From contig OY969905.1 in the NCBI GenBank assembly GCA_963704455.1, positions 4,278,001-4,342,000 of the forward strand: a DNA stretch of 64,000 bases, written 5' to 3'. A model generated the notes under the pieces. The model made no database searches, was not told the DNA's origin, and saw only the letters and a program-made list of their open reading frames with translations. Positions 50,176-59,220 of this stretch are shown here, piece by piece (positions within the stretch are counted from its first letter, which is position 1; every line of letters starts with the position of its first letter). The position numbers and the translations under genes were made by a program. The DNA is from DASTCZ01 sp963704455 (GTDB lineage: Bacteria; Acidobacteriota; Terriglobia; Acidiferrales; UBA7541).

Positions 50176-53100
50176 ATGCAAACGCCAGCCTTTACCCCTT
50201 CCAGGGTGGCCCGCCAGATTCTATTTGTCCTCGCACTTTTTTCGGCAGTCATTTCCGCAGGCTGTAATTCCTCAGCAAAGAACGCACCGGCCCCAGTCCT
50301 AGGAATCGTGTCCTCGCACGCGGGGAACTTTACCATCGGCCAGCAGGGCGCGACCTACACGTTGACGATATCCAATTCCGGCAACGCGCCGACAAATGGG
50401 ACGACGGTAACGGTGACGGATACGGTGCCCGCAGGAATGACGCTGGTTGGCATGGCAGGTAACGGGTGGACGTGCGCTGGCAATTCGTGCACGCGGACCG
50501 ATGTGCTGGCTGCGGGGTCAAGCTATCCGACGATCACCGTGACGGTGAATGTGGCATTGAATGCAACATCACCGGTGTCCAATACGGCGGGCGTGTCGGG
50601 TGGAGGCTCGGCATCAGCAACAACAACTGGAGGCGGCGATTCCACAACGATTCTAATCCCGAGCCTGTCGATTACATCGGCGCACGCCGGGAGCTTTAAA
50701 GTGGGACAGCAGGGCACTTACACGCTGACGGTTACCAACGCGGCGGCAGGGACGACGGCAACCATTGGAATGGTGACGGCGACAGATACGCTGCCGGCGG
50801 GAATGACGCTGGGAACGATGACCGGTGGTGGCTGGACTTGCGTGGCGAATTCGTGCACGAGGAGCGACGCGCTTGCCCCTGGGGCAAGCTACCCGGCGAT
50901 CACAGTTACAGTGACCGTGACTGAAATTACTCCAACGACGCCATTGAACAACTCGGCTAGCGTGTCAGGCGGGGCCTCTCCATCCGCGAATTCGGCGCCC
51001 GATTCAACAACAATCCTTTTCCCGAGCATGTCCGTAACGTCGACGCACGTAGGCAACTTCGTGCAGGGGCAACAAGGAACTTACACGTTGACAGTATCGA
51101 ACGCGGCCGGCGCCAATGTGGCGGCGACAGTTGGAACAGTGTCGGCGACGGACACGCTGCCCGCTGGGATGTCAATGGTGTCCATGACGGGGACGGGATG
51201 GACTTGCGCCACGCTGCCGAACTGTACGCGGAGCGATGTACTTGCTGCCGGGGCAAGCTATCCGACGATCACTGCGACGGTGAACGTGGCGGCGAATGCA
51301 TCTTCGCCGGAGACGAATCAGGTGAGCGCGTCGGATGGGGCGTTGTCGTCCGGGAACGGAAATGATCCGACCACGATTGTGAGCACCCCCACACTTTCAA
51401 TCGTGAAGACACATGTGGGCAACTTCACCCAGGGACAGGTGAACGCACAGTACTTGGTGACGGTGACTAACGCCGCGGGTGCGGCGTCAACTAGCGGGCT
51501 CGTGACGGTGGCAGACACGCTTCCGGCAGGGGAAACGCTGGTTTCAATGACCGGGACGAATTGGACATGTGTAGTAACTACGTGCACGCGGAGTGATGCT
51601 CTCGCGGGCGGAGCGAGCTATGACCAGATCACGGTGCTTGTGAATGTTGCGATCAACGCGACGACACCTCAGGTGAATATGGTAGGAGTGTCCGGCGGGG
51701 GTTCTGCCAGCGCGAACACGAGCGACTCGACGACGATCTCCGGCACAGGGAGTTTTGTTTTGACCGGCAGCATGAATAACGCCCGTGATCCATTCACGGC
51801 GACGCTGCTGAACAACGGAATGGTGCTGGTTGCGGGAGGCGAGGGTACCGGTGGCGCCCTAGCCAGCGCGGAGCTGTACAATCCCGCTACCGGGATCTTT
51901 ACCCTCACAGGCAGTCTCAATACAGCGCGCGCCTTGCACACAGCGACACTCCTGAACAATGGAATGGTGCTGATTGTGGGTGGAGAGGGCGCCGGCCCCT
52001 ATCTTGCAAGTGCGGAGTTGTATAACCCTGCGAACGGTACCTTCACCGTCACCGGCAGTCTCAGTATCGGGCGTGCGCTCCACGCCGCGACGCTGCTGAA
52101 CGATGGAACGGTGCTGATTACAGGGGGGCAGGACACCGCCGCGTATTTATCCAGCGCTGAGCTCTACAATCCGACGAGCGGGACGTTCACCACTATGCCC
52201 CCTGGAAACATGACCACCCCGCGCGAGATTCACACGACGACGGTGCTGGACGATGGGACAGTGCTGATTGCGGGAGGCCTGAACGCGACCGGCGCCTTAG
52301 CCAGCGCTGAGATTTACAGCCCCGTCAGCCAGACTTTCTCGACTGCGCCCCCCGCGAGCATGGCCAACGCGCGCTACAATCACACTGCGACCCTGCTGAA
52401 CAACGGAATGGTGCTTATTACAGGGGGCCAGACCTCCAGCAGCGTTCTGACAAGCGTCGAGCTGTACAATCCCGCAAGCGGGGCCTTCACTACACCCGCC
52501 GGGGTTAGCCTGAGTACTGCGCGTTACGAACACACGGCGACGCTGCTGAGCAACGGAATGGTGCTGGTGGCGGGAGGCCAGAACTCCACCCCAAGTATCA
52601 TACCTTTGGCCAGCGCCGAGCTGTACGACCCAACGGCGGGCAGATTCTCCGCCACCGGCAGTATGAACGCCGCACGGTACAACCATATAGCGACACTCCT
52701 AAACAACGGAACGGTTCTGGTTGCGGGGGGCCTGAACACAGCGACCGGTCACGTAGCTGCCTTAGCCAGCGCCGAGATCTATGGACCGGCCACGTCTGCC
52801 CTGCCGAACCTCGTTTCCATCTCGGTGAGTCCAGCGAGCCCATTAGTTCCCCTAGACACGGCGCAGCGCTTTATCGCTACAGGCACGTTCAGCAGCGGCG
52901 GCCCGCAGCAGCTCGCTTCGGTGACATGGAGTTCATCCAACACAGCGGCCGTCAGCGTCACCAATGATGCAAGCAATTCCGGGGCGGCTTATGCGCTGGG
53001 AGCTGTTACCTCGTCGGCGACGATAAGTGCTTGTGACGGCCCGGCAGGCTCGCCCGGATCTGTGTGCGGCTCGACGCTTGCGACGGTCGGCCCGCCAGCG

Positions 53101-55608
53101 CTGGTGTCCATCGCCGTCACTCCTTCCCCCGGAATAGTTGCAGCCGGGTTGACGCTTCAGTTCCATGCGACTGGGACGTATACGGACGGCACCACACCGG
53201 ATATAACGTCACTGGTCACGTGGAATTCATCGCTCACGGGTTTCGCAACGATCAGCAACGCCGCTGGAACGCAGGGCTTGGCGACCGGCGTCGCGCCGGG
53301 GGCTACGATGATCACGGCCACATTGGGCGCGGTTGGTAGCGCCTCGGTGACGCTGACGGTGACCCCGGCAGTGCTGGAAACGATTGCGGTGACGCCGACG
53401 AATCCTACGATTTCTACGGTTGCCCCGGGAAACACGGTTCAGTTCACGGCCACGGGAACGTTCAGCGACGGGAGCAAGCAGAATCTGACGACCACAGCAA
53501 CGTGGGGTTCATCCAATACGGGTGTCGCGACGATCAGCAACGCCGCTGGATCCCAAGGTTTGGCGACCGCCGGCGGTACGCCGGGGCCCACAACGATCAC
53601 AGCCACACTGAGCGGGATAATTGGCATGACCACGCTGACGGCGGCGGTGCCGGCTCCGGATCTTTCGATCACGAAATCAGTTGTGGGCGCTTTCACGGCA
53701 GGGTCGAACGGCACATTCCAAATTGCGGTGAGCAATATTGGCACCGGGCCAACGACCGGCACAATTACCGTGACCGACACACTTAATGCCGCGTTTACAT
53801 TTGTGTCTGGGACGGGCACAGGTTGGACGTGCACCGCGTCTTCGCAAGTCGTGACATGCACGAATCCTGGGCCGATTGCGAGTGGCGCTTCAACGGCGAA
53901 CATTACGCTTACGGTGATGATTAGCGGCACGGCTTCCGGGATTATTGCCAATACCGCAATGGTTTCGGATCCCGGCGACACGACGGACGTTGCGGATAAG
54001 TCTTCGACGGCGAACGCGAGCATCGTCTCGGCGAATGCTTGCGCGGGAATGCCCTCAGGGGGTGAATCTCTGTTCAAGGGGCAGTATGCAATGGTTATGC
54101 AGGGTTGGCAGGGAGGTGGAAACGGAACGCCGGTCACGATGGCACTTAGCGTTGACGCCGATGGGACTGGAAAGATAGCCAGTCTGACAGGCGGGATAGG
54201 CGGGGATCTTGACCTCAACACGGTCAGCGGCGGTCCTCAGCACTACACAATAACGCCAAGCGGGATCGGGGTAGCCAGCAAGTACGTGATTGGGCCGGAC
54301 CCGTCGGTCCCGCCAGCCGGATTCCTTGGCTGCATGACGGTGGCGACAATCAACCCCGTGACGAGCAGCCCCGGGCCGACCATCACGTATACGTTTTCGC
54401 TGGGCAAAATAGTTTCTGGGGCTTTCACCAAGGGCCGGGTCATCGAGTTCGACGATCAAGCAGGCACAGGGACGCGAGTAACGGGCGTGCTGATGCCACA
54501 GGATGCGACGGCGTTCTCGAGCGGGAATACCAGCGCACTCCATGCAAACTACACCTTCGGTCAGGATGGCGAGGACTCTAGTGGACATTTTGCAATTGCG
54601 GGGGCCGTCGTTCTGAATCCTGGGACGGGAATCTTTACGAGCGTGATTCTTGACGTTGACGATGCGGGGTTCGCGGCCAACCTCAGCGGATCAGGGAGCA
54701 TTCCTTTCAGTTCGGTTTCCGCAGTGGACGGGCGCGCAACTCTATCAGTAACGCCAACGGGTCAACCCACAGATACCAACGCCGTTTACATAGTCAATGC
54801 GAACCAATTCTTTACTGTAGGTACAGATGCGTACAGCGGAGGCTTCCCGATTCGCAGTGGGCTAGCGATTGTATCAGCCAGTTCATATACCTCCCTCCCG
54901 CCGGCTATGATTGTTCACCTTACAGGAGAGAGTATTTGCAGTGGGTCGACTCCGTGCGCGTCAGCCAATCTCGGGTTGATCAATCCATCGGCGGGCACCA
55001 CCACGTCGGGGACGACGACGGGGACGTTTACGGGTGACATCTACAGTTACGACGTTGTGAATGGGGCCCAGACAACGAACTTCCCGTCGGGGAATCCAGG
55101 GACTTATTCACTGGCTGATTCGACGGGGCGAGTGATGATTTCAAATGCGGGCAAAAGTCCGCCCGTTTTCTATCTAGCGAATCCTCAGTCCAATACGGAA
55201 CCAATCGTCGCGTTCTTTGTCGGGACGGATTCGTCCGGTAGCTTCGGGTTTGGAGAAGCGGGGGCGACCGCGGCAATCACGACCAGCTCGCTGGCTGCGG
55301 AGTACTTTGGCGGAACCGAAGACATGGGCGACAACACCGTCAAGACCAGCATAGCAGTGCTCATCGTCGCAAGCAGTGGTGCGATCTCCGGGACCTCGGA
55401 CCAGAGCAACCAGAGTGGTCTGCAAGCACTTAAGGCTATCAGTGGCGGACCCATAACAATCACTAACCTTGATCCGAGCAGCAACGCCGCCTTCGGGACC
55501 GGCAATGTGGGGGCGAGCACCGTGGCTATCACAAATGGAACGAGGCTGTTCTTCATTGATGAGAGTGGCGGGCCGGCTGTCATCATGATCATAGAATTAA
55601 GTAATTAG
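50176..55608 (+). CDS. Giant surface lipoprotein: DUF11, kelch propeller, Ig-like domains
   Basis: A 1810-residue lipoprotein. The signal ends in the lipobox VISAGC near residue 28. Four DUF11-type beta-sandwich repeats follow (about 40-523, each GNF-x-x-GQQG-x-YTLTVSN ... DTLPAGMT ... GWTC). Then a block of seven kelch-like repeats (about 525-875; R-x-x-HTATLLNNGMVLVAGG and ASAELYNPATG), enough for one seven-bladed propeller. Then three bacterial Ig-like (Big2) domains at about 878-1158 and a fifth DUF11 at about 1160-1285. The last is a C-terminal region (about 1288-1810) related to the adjacent 47633 lipoprotein (GQYAMVMQGWQGG, FDDQAGTGTRVTGVL). The ATG at 50176 follows AAAGGAAG. Confidence 0.78.
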   Translation: MQTPAFTPSRVARQILFVLALFSAVISAGCNSSAKNAPAPVLGIVSSHAGNFTIGQQGATYTLTISNSGNAPTNGTTVTVTDTVPAGMTLVGMAGNGWTCAGNSCTRTDVLAAGSSYPTITVTVNVALNATSPVSNTAGVSGGGSASATTTGGGDSTTILIPSLSITSAHAGSFKVGQQGTYTLTVTNAAAGTTATIGMVTATDTLPAGMTLGTMTGGGWTCVANSCTRSDALAPGASYPAITVTVTVTEITPTTPLNNSASVSGGASPSANSAPDSTTILFPSMSVTSTHVGNFVQGQQGTYTLTVSNAAGANVAATVGTVSATDTLPAGMSMVSMTGTGWTCATLPNCTRSDVLAAGASYPTITATVNVAANASSPETNQVSASDGALSSGNGNDPTTIVSTPTLSIVKTHVGNFTQGQVNAQYLVTVTNAAGAASTSGLVTVADTLPAGETLVSMTGTNWTCVVTTCTRSDALAGGASYDQITVLVNVAINATTPQVNMVGVSGGGSASANTSDSTTISGTGSFVLTGSMNNARDPFTATLLNNGMVLVAGGEGTGGALASAELYNPATGIFTLTGSLNTARALHTATLLNNGMVLIVGGEGAGPYLASAELYNPANGTFTVTGSLSIGRALHAATLLNDGTVLITGGQDTAAYLSSAELYNPTSGTFTTMPPGNMTTPREIHTTTVLDDGTVLIAGGLNATGALASAEIYSPVSQTFSTAPPASMANARYNHTATLLNNGMVLITGGQTSSSVLTSVELYNPASGAFTTPAGVSLSTARYEHTATLLSNGMVLVAGGQNSTPSIIPLASAELYDPTAGRFSATGSMNAARYNHIATLLNNGTVLVAGGLNTATGHVAALASAEIYGPATSALPNLVSISVSPASPLVPLDTAQRFIATGTFSSGGPQQLASVTWSSSNTAAVSVTNDASNSGAAYALGAVTSSATISACDGPAGSPGSVCGSTLATVGPPALVSIAVTPSPGIVAAGLTLQFHATGTYTDGTTPDITSLVTWNSSLTGFATISNAAGTQGLATGVAPGATMITATLGAVGSASVTLTVTPAVLETIAVTPTNPTISTVAPGNTVQFTATGTFSDGSKQNLTTTATWGSSNTGVATISNAAGSQGLATAGGTPGPTTITATLSGIIGMTTLTAAVPAPDLSITKSVVGAFTAGSNGTFQIAVSNIGTGPTTGTITVTDTLNAAFTFVSGTGTGWTCTASSQVVTCTNPGPIASGASTANITLTVMISGTASGIIANTAMVSDPGDTTDVADKSSTANASIVSANACAGMPSGGESLFKGQYAMVMQGWQGGGNGTPVTMALSVDADGTGKIASLTGGIGGDLDLNTVSGGPQHYTITPSGIGVASKYVIGPDPSVPPAGFLGCMTVATINPVTSSPGPTITYTFSLGKIVSGAFTKGRVIEFDDQAGTGTRVTGVLMPQDATAFSSGNTSALHANYTFGQDGEDSSGHFAIAGAVVLNPGTGIFTSVILDVDDAGFAANLSGSGSIPFSSVSAVDGRATLSVTPTGQPTDTNAVYIVNANQFFTVGTDAYSGGFPIRSGLAIVSASSYTSLPPAMIVHLTGESICSGSTPCASANLGLINPSAGTTTSGTTTGTFTGDIYSYDVVNGAQTTNFPSGNPGTYSLADSTGRVMISNAGKSPPVFYLANPQSNTEPIVAFFVGTDSSGSFGFGEAGATAAITTSSLAAEYFGGTEDMGDNTVKTSIAVLIVASSGAISGTSDQSNQSGLQALKAISGGPITITNLDPSSNAAFGTGNVGASTVAITNGTRLFFIDESGGPAVIMIIELSN

Positions 55609-55721
55609 GAAAGTCAGGAATCAAGAAGGGGCTGGCGCGTGCGCGTCGGCTTCTTCACTTGCGCACGCCTGTAAGCTGCGGGAGTGCGACTTCTTTCGAC
55701 ACCGAATTCATTCCACAAATT

Positions 55722-55795
55722 GTTTGACAGGGTAGCGGTGCGCGATGAGACTAGGCGCGCACGTCAGTTGTTCTGCGAGGACAAGCGCGCGTGAA
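55722..55795. repeat. Left copy of 74-bp direct repeat
   Basis: Matches 59147-59220 at 72 of 74 positions, same orientation, 3425 bases apart. It contains TTGACAGGGTAGCGGTGCGC and GACTAGGCGCGCACGTCAGT. The right copy runs into the first codons of the symporter gene (ATGAA); here the same place reads GTGAA, followed by weakly similar sequence. Between the copies lies the PilZ/GspE module. Confidence 0.93.
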
Positions 55796-55825
55796 GCTGG
55801 GGACGTTACCAGAACCAAAGGGCTG

Positions 55826-56680
55826 CTAACTCCTGGTATAGGCTACGCCGTACTCCCTTTTTTCCAGGCGAGGCAATTCCTTGCGCCATATGATCTTGGC
55901 CGGAACGAAAATATTGGAAGCATCATGTGTAAAAGGAACGGCCACAGTGATGTCCGTTCCCTCGGCATAATAGTTGGAACTCACGAATCGAAAGCCGCCG
56001 CGGGAAGCATCCCTCACTCGCACCACTTCCTCCGTGACACCGCTGTATCGCACGCAGGCCATCGCCATGGAATGAACCCGCGACTGTTTTCGCCGATTCC
56101 TTGATCGCGGCGCCGCGGGGGAGGCCGGCGCAGGACTGGTTTCTTCGGCACTCTTGGTAGCTGTGCTCTTGCCAGCTGAACCCTGCGGCGATTCATGAGC
56201 TGCTAACGCCCAAACAGTGAAGGTGCGACACTTGTCGCACGAAAGCGTAACGAGGCCGCGCGACTCAAAAACATCCGCTTGAATCTCGTTCAGGGTGATC
56301 AGGGCCCGACTGAGGCAGGAAGCGCACTCAAGGAATAGTCTGTGGTGCGAGCTATCCGAACCGGCACTTGGGGAAAACTGACTTTCCCAAATTTTTGGCG
56401 CCGGGTCGATGAACACGACTCCGTAAATGTGCCAATCGAGCTCTTTTCCGATAAGGCCCACAACCCGGGCCGGCGTTTCTTCACCACCCGCAGTCTTGCG
56501 GATGGTGATTTCTTGTGAAGGGGCCAGCCTGGAAGGCAATACTATCTCCGCGCCGGATGAGGTGATCTTGACAATCCTCGCCTCAGCGGCCTCACGCTCG
56601 CCACTTTTGGCAATCCAAGCCACATGAATGGGGATAGATGCGGAAATGCGAACTGTGCGGCCAGGGTCTTTTGCGTCCAC
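55826..56680 (-). CDS. PilZ-domain protein with internal zinc-ribbon
   Basis: A 284-residue protein with two PilZ-like domains. Domain 1 is at about 8-100 (RTVRISASIPIHVAW, ARIVKITSSGAEIVLPSRLAPSQEITI). Next comes a segment with C-x-x-C pairs, FLECASCLSRAL (about 118) and LSCDKCRTFTVW (about 148), suggesting a zinc-ribbon. A basic Ser/Pro/Ala linker leads to domain 2 at about 195-284, which has RRKQSRVHSMAMACVRYSG and VRVRDASRGGFRFVSS. That matches the cyclic-di-GMP motif R-x3-R/D-x-S-x-x-G, whereas domain 1 lacks it. Transcribed away from the ATPase gene; the 166-base gap holds promoters. Confidence 0.78.
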   Translation of the reverse strand: MDAKDPGRTVRISASIPIHVAWIAKSGEREAAEARIVKITSSGAEIVLPSRLAPSQEITIRKTAGGEETPARVVGLIGKELDWHIYGVVFIDPAPKIWESQFSPSAGSDSSHHRLFLECASCLSRALITLNEIQADVFESRGLVTLSCDKCRTFTVWALAAHESPQGSAGKSTATKSAEETSPAPASPAAPRSRNRRKQSRVHSMAMACVRYSGVTEEVVRVRDASRGGFRFVSSNYYAEGTDITVAVPFTHDASNIFVPAKIIWRKELPRLEKREYGVAYTRS

Positions 56681-56846
56681 TTGCTAAGCTCCCCGGGGGA
56701 ATCGATTAAGGGGTACCGTAGCACGGCTCGGAGTGTTTGGGTGGTTCTTTTTGAAACAAACAAATGGCGTGCGTGTACCGAATCAGCACACCAGGGCCGT
56801 TCCGGTTTGACTCACCCATAGATAGGGCCTAATCCTTAGAGTAGTC

Positions 56847-58733
56847 ATGGGCAAGAAGAAACTCGGAGAGGTTCTCCGTGAGCGTGGACTTATCTCTACC
56901 GAGGACCTTTCAATGGCCCTCGAAGAACACCAGCGGAAACTTATGCTGTTGGGCGAAGTCCTGTTGGAGCGGAAGCTGGTCACAAAGGACGACCTGGTCG
57001 CTTCGCTCGAGGAAGTGACAAAGGTCCAATTCATAAATTGTTTTTCAGCGACGGTTGAAACAGAAGCGTTGAGCCTTGTTTCGCGTGAGGCTGCGCTACG
57101 CCATTGCGTGCTGCCCATCGCCATCGACGGAAAGAAACTAGTTGTGGCGATGGCTGAACCTCTGAACATCCAGATCATAGACGACCTTCGATTCAGTTCC
57201 GGGAAAATCATTTCTCCGCGCCTCGGTTTCCGAACGGAAATCATCACGGCAATCGAAAAGTATTACGAAAGCCCGAATGGAGACCGGGGCCAACAGCCTG
57301 CCAAAGGCGAAGTCGAGAAAGAATCCACGCCGCTTGGCCACGTCGATATTGGGCACATCGAGTTCAACGGAGAATGTTCCCGTCAGACGAATCAAAAAGC
57401 TTTGCAAGAAATCAAAACAGAGCTTCGGACCAAGCCGACGCCCGCCGTGCGGTTGGTATCCGCCGCCATCGCTATCGCCGTTGAGAAAGACGCCAGCGAC
57501 ATTCACATCGAGCCGCAGGGAACGGGAATGGTATTGCGCATGCGCGTTGACGGGATTCTGCGCGAACTCGCTTTTGTGCCGGCAGATTTGCAGTCAACGG
57601 TCATCTCGCGCATCAAGGTCCTCGCCGACATGGACATCGCGGAGCGACGCAAGCCGCAAGACGGGCGGATAGGGGTGCGGGTCGGGAAAAAGAATCTCGA
57701 CTTGCGAATTTCTACTCTCCCCACACACCATGGCGAAAAGGTCGTCATGCGTTTGCTCGATCCGAGCGCGCCCCGGTTGCGCTTCCGCGATCTAGGCATG
57801 TCGGCAGGTACGTGCGAAACACTGGAACGGATCCTGAGCCGTCCGCAAGGCATGCTCCTGGTCACCGGGCCTACGGGCTCAGGGAAAAGCACGACGTTGT
57901 ATGCCGGACTGAACCTGCTCCGATCGCCTTCAGTCAACATTGTCACCGTTGAAGATCCCATCGAGTATCAGCTCGAGGGAGTCAACCAAGTACAGGTGCA
58001 CACGAAGGCTGGATTGACGTTTGCGGGTTGCCTTCGCTCCATTCTGCGGCAGGATCCAAATATCATCATGGTGGGAGAAATCCGCGACAGCGAAACGGCC
58101 GAAATCGCACTAAAGGCCGCGCAAACTGGGCACTTGGTTTTGACGACGGTCCACACGAATGACAGCATCGCAGCAATCGCCCGCTTGATCGATTTAAAGG
58201 TTTCCCCGTCATTAATGGCTTCTTCCGTGACGGCCATCATGTCTCAGCGTTTGGTGCGCAAGTTGTGCAGGTGCTCCGAACAGGTAATGGCCACGCCCGA
58301 ATATGTGGCGCAAATGATCCGGGGCGGTATGGAGGACGAGTCAAAAATGATGAGCGTGCCAGGGAAGTGTTCGACCTGCGATCAGACGGGTTACAAAGGT
58401 CGAATCGCCGTTTCAGAAATCCTGCTGTTCGATGAGGATGTGCGGACGATGATTCGGTCCGACGCGCGTCCCGACCAGATTCGCGCGGTTTCGCATGGCA
58501 AAGGAATGCGAACGATGCGGGAAGATGCACTCGATAAAGTAAGGGCGGGTCTCACTACGTTGGAGGAAGTGCTGCGCGTAGTCCCCATGGAAGAATATGG
58601 GGTGGAGCGGTGCTGCGATTGCGCGCGAGAGTTAGCGCAGACGTTTTTGTTCTGTCCATATTGCGGCACAAAGAGGCGCGCAACCCAAGTGTCCGTTCCA
58701 GTACTCGCTGGCGGAGGAGGCTATTCAGTATGA
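56847..58733 (+). CDS. GspE/PilB-type secretion ATPase with MshEN and zinc-ribbon
   Basis: A 628-residue type II secretion/type IV pilus ATPase. The N-terminus has two MshEN cyclic-di-GMP-type repeats: KKLGEVLRERGLISTEDLSMALEEH and MLLGEVLLERKLVTKDDLVASLEE (about residues 4-55). The ATPase core has KDASDIHIEPQGTG, the Walker A GPTGSGKSTT at about 341-350, Walker B and Asp box QDPNIIMVGEIRDSETAEIALKAAQTGHLVLTTVHTND (about 402-440), and the four-Cys region CRCSEQ...CSTCDQTGYKGRIAVSE. Unusually it ends with a second zinc-ribbon CCDCARELAQTFLFCPYCGTKR. It overlaps the next gene by four bases (ATGA). It would drive pilus assembly or secretion; partner pilus genes are not in the window. Confidence 0.9.
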   Translation: MGKKKLGEVLRERGLISTEDLSMALEEHQRKLMLLGEVLLERKLVTKDDLVASLEEVTKVQFINCFSATVETEALSLVSREAALRHCVLPIAIDGKKLVVAMAEPLNIQIIDDLRFSSGKIISPRLGFRTEIITAIEKYYESPNGDRGQQPAKGEVEKESTPLGHVDIGHIEFNGECSRQTNQKALQEIKTELRTKPTPAVRLVSAAIAIAVEKDASDIHIEPQGTGMVLRMRVDGILRELAFVPADLQSTVISRIKVLADMDIAERRKPQDGRIGVRVGKKNLDLRISTLPTHHGEKVVMRLLDPSAPRLRFRDLGMSAGTCETLERILSRPQGMLLVTGPTGSGKSTTLYAGLNLLRSPSVNIVTVEDPIEYQLEGVNQVQVHTKAGLTFAGCLRSILRQDPNIIMVGEIRDSETAEIALKAAQTGHLVLTTVHTNDSIAAIARLIDLKVSPSLMASSVTAIMSQRLVRKLCRCSEQVMATPEYVAQMIRGGMEDESKMMSVPGKCSTCDQTGYKGRIAVSEILLFDEDVRTMIRSDARPDQIRAVSHGKGMRTMREDALDKVRAGLTTLEEVLRVVPMEEYGVERCCDCARELAQTFLFCPYCGTKRRATQVSVPVLAGGGGYSV

Positions 58734-59092
58734 GCGGTTCCACGGCGAAATTCAGCAGCACCGAACGCCAAAACAAACGCTACCCTTCGCATTATCGCGA
58801 ACTTTTCATCGCCTACGAGGGTTACACCGAAGAGATATCTCATCGCCCGCCGGACCTCAGCGTCCAGGGAATGTTTATACAGACCGCGCACACCTTTCCG
58901 GAAGGAGCCGTGCTGAAAGTCCGGTTCCGACTTGCGCGTTCCCTGTATGAAGTGATGGCACGAGGAGAAGTTCGTTACTGCCTGGCGGGAGTGGGAATTG
59001 GAATCGAATTTGTAGAGATTTCGGCCGAGGCTCGCCACGCTATCCAGGAAGAAATTCAAAACGCCTGCCTTCCTCTTTCACAAGAACCTTAA
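58730..59092 (+). CDS. PilZ-domain protein
   Basis: A 120-residue single-domain PilZ protein. It begins SSTERQNKRYPSHYRELFIAYEG and shows DLSVQGMFIQTAHTFPEGAVLKVRFRLA, the D-x-S-x-x-G-x-F motif, then GEVRYCLAGVGIGIEFVEIS. The R-x-x-x-R part is loosely spaced. The start overlaps the GspE-like gene stop (ATGA), so the two are translated as a pair. It likely senses cyclic di-GMP to tune the ATPase or pilus, as do PilZ-family partners of PilB; here inferred from linkage. Confidence 0.85.
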   Translation: MSGSTAKFSSTERQNKRYPSHYRELFIAYEGYTEEISHRPPDLSVQGMFIQTAHTFPEGAVLKVRFRLARSLYEVMARGEVRYCLAGVGIGIEFVEISAEARHAIQEEIQNACLPLSQEP

Positions 59093-59146
59093 CAACGACT
59101 AGTTTGCACACGGGCTTGCAGGTTTCTCGCAGAGCTCTCAAAAAAA

Positions 59147-59220
59147 GTTTGACAGGGTAGCGGTGCGCGATGAGACTAGGCGCGCACGTCAGTTGTTTTG
59201 CGAGGACAAGCGCGCATGAA
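59147..59220. repeat. Right copy of 74-bp direct repeat
   Basis: See 55722-55795. This copy includes the 5' leader, ribosome-binding region and first codons of the symporter gene (ATG at 59216), so it is probably the original one. Confidence 0.93.

Noticed and set aside
50290..52800. CRISPR-like or satellite repeats in the 50-53 kb region
   Set aside because: The repetition comes from DUF11 and kelch protein modules; spacing is that of domains, and the DNA repeats are imperfect.
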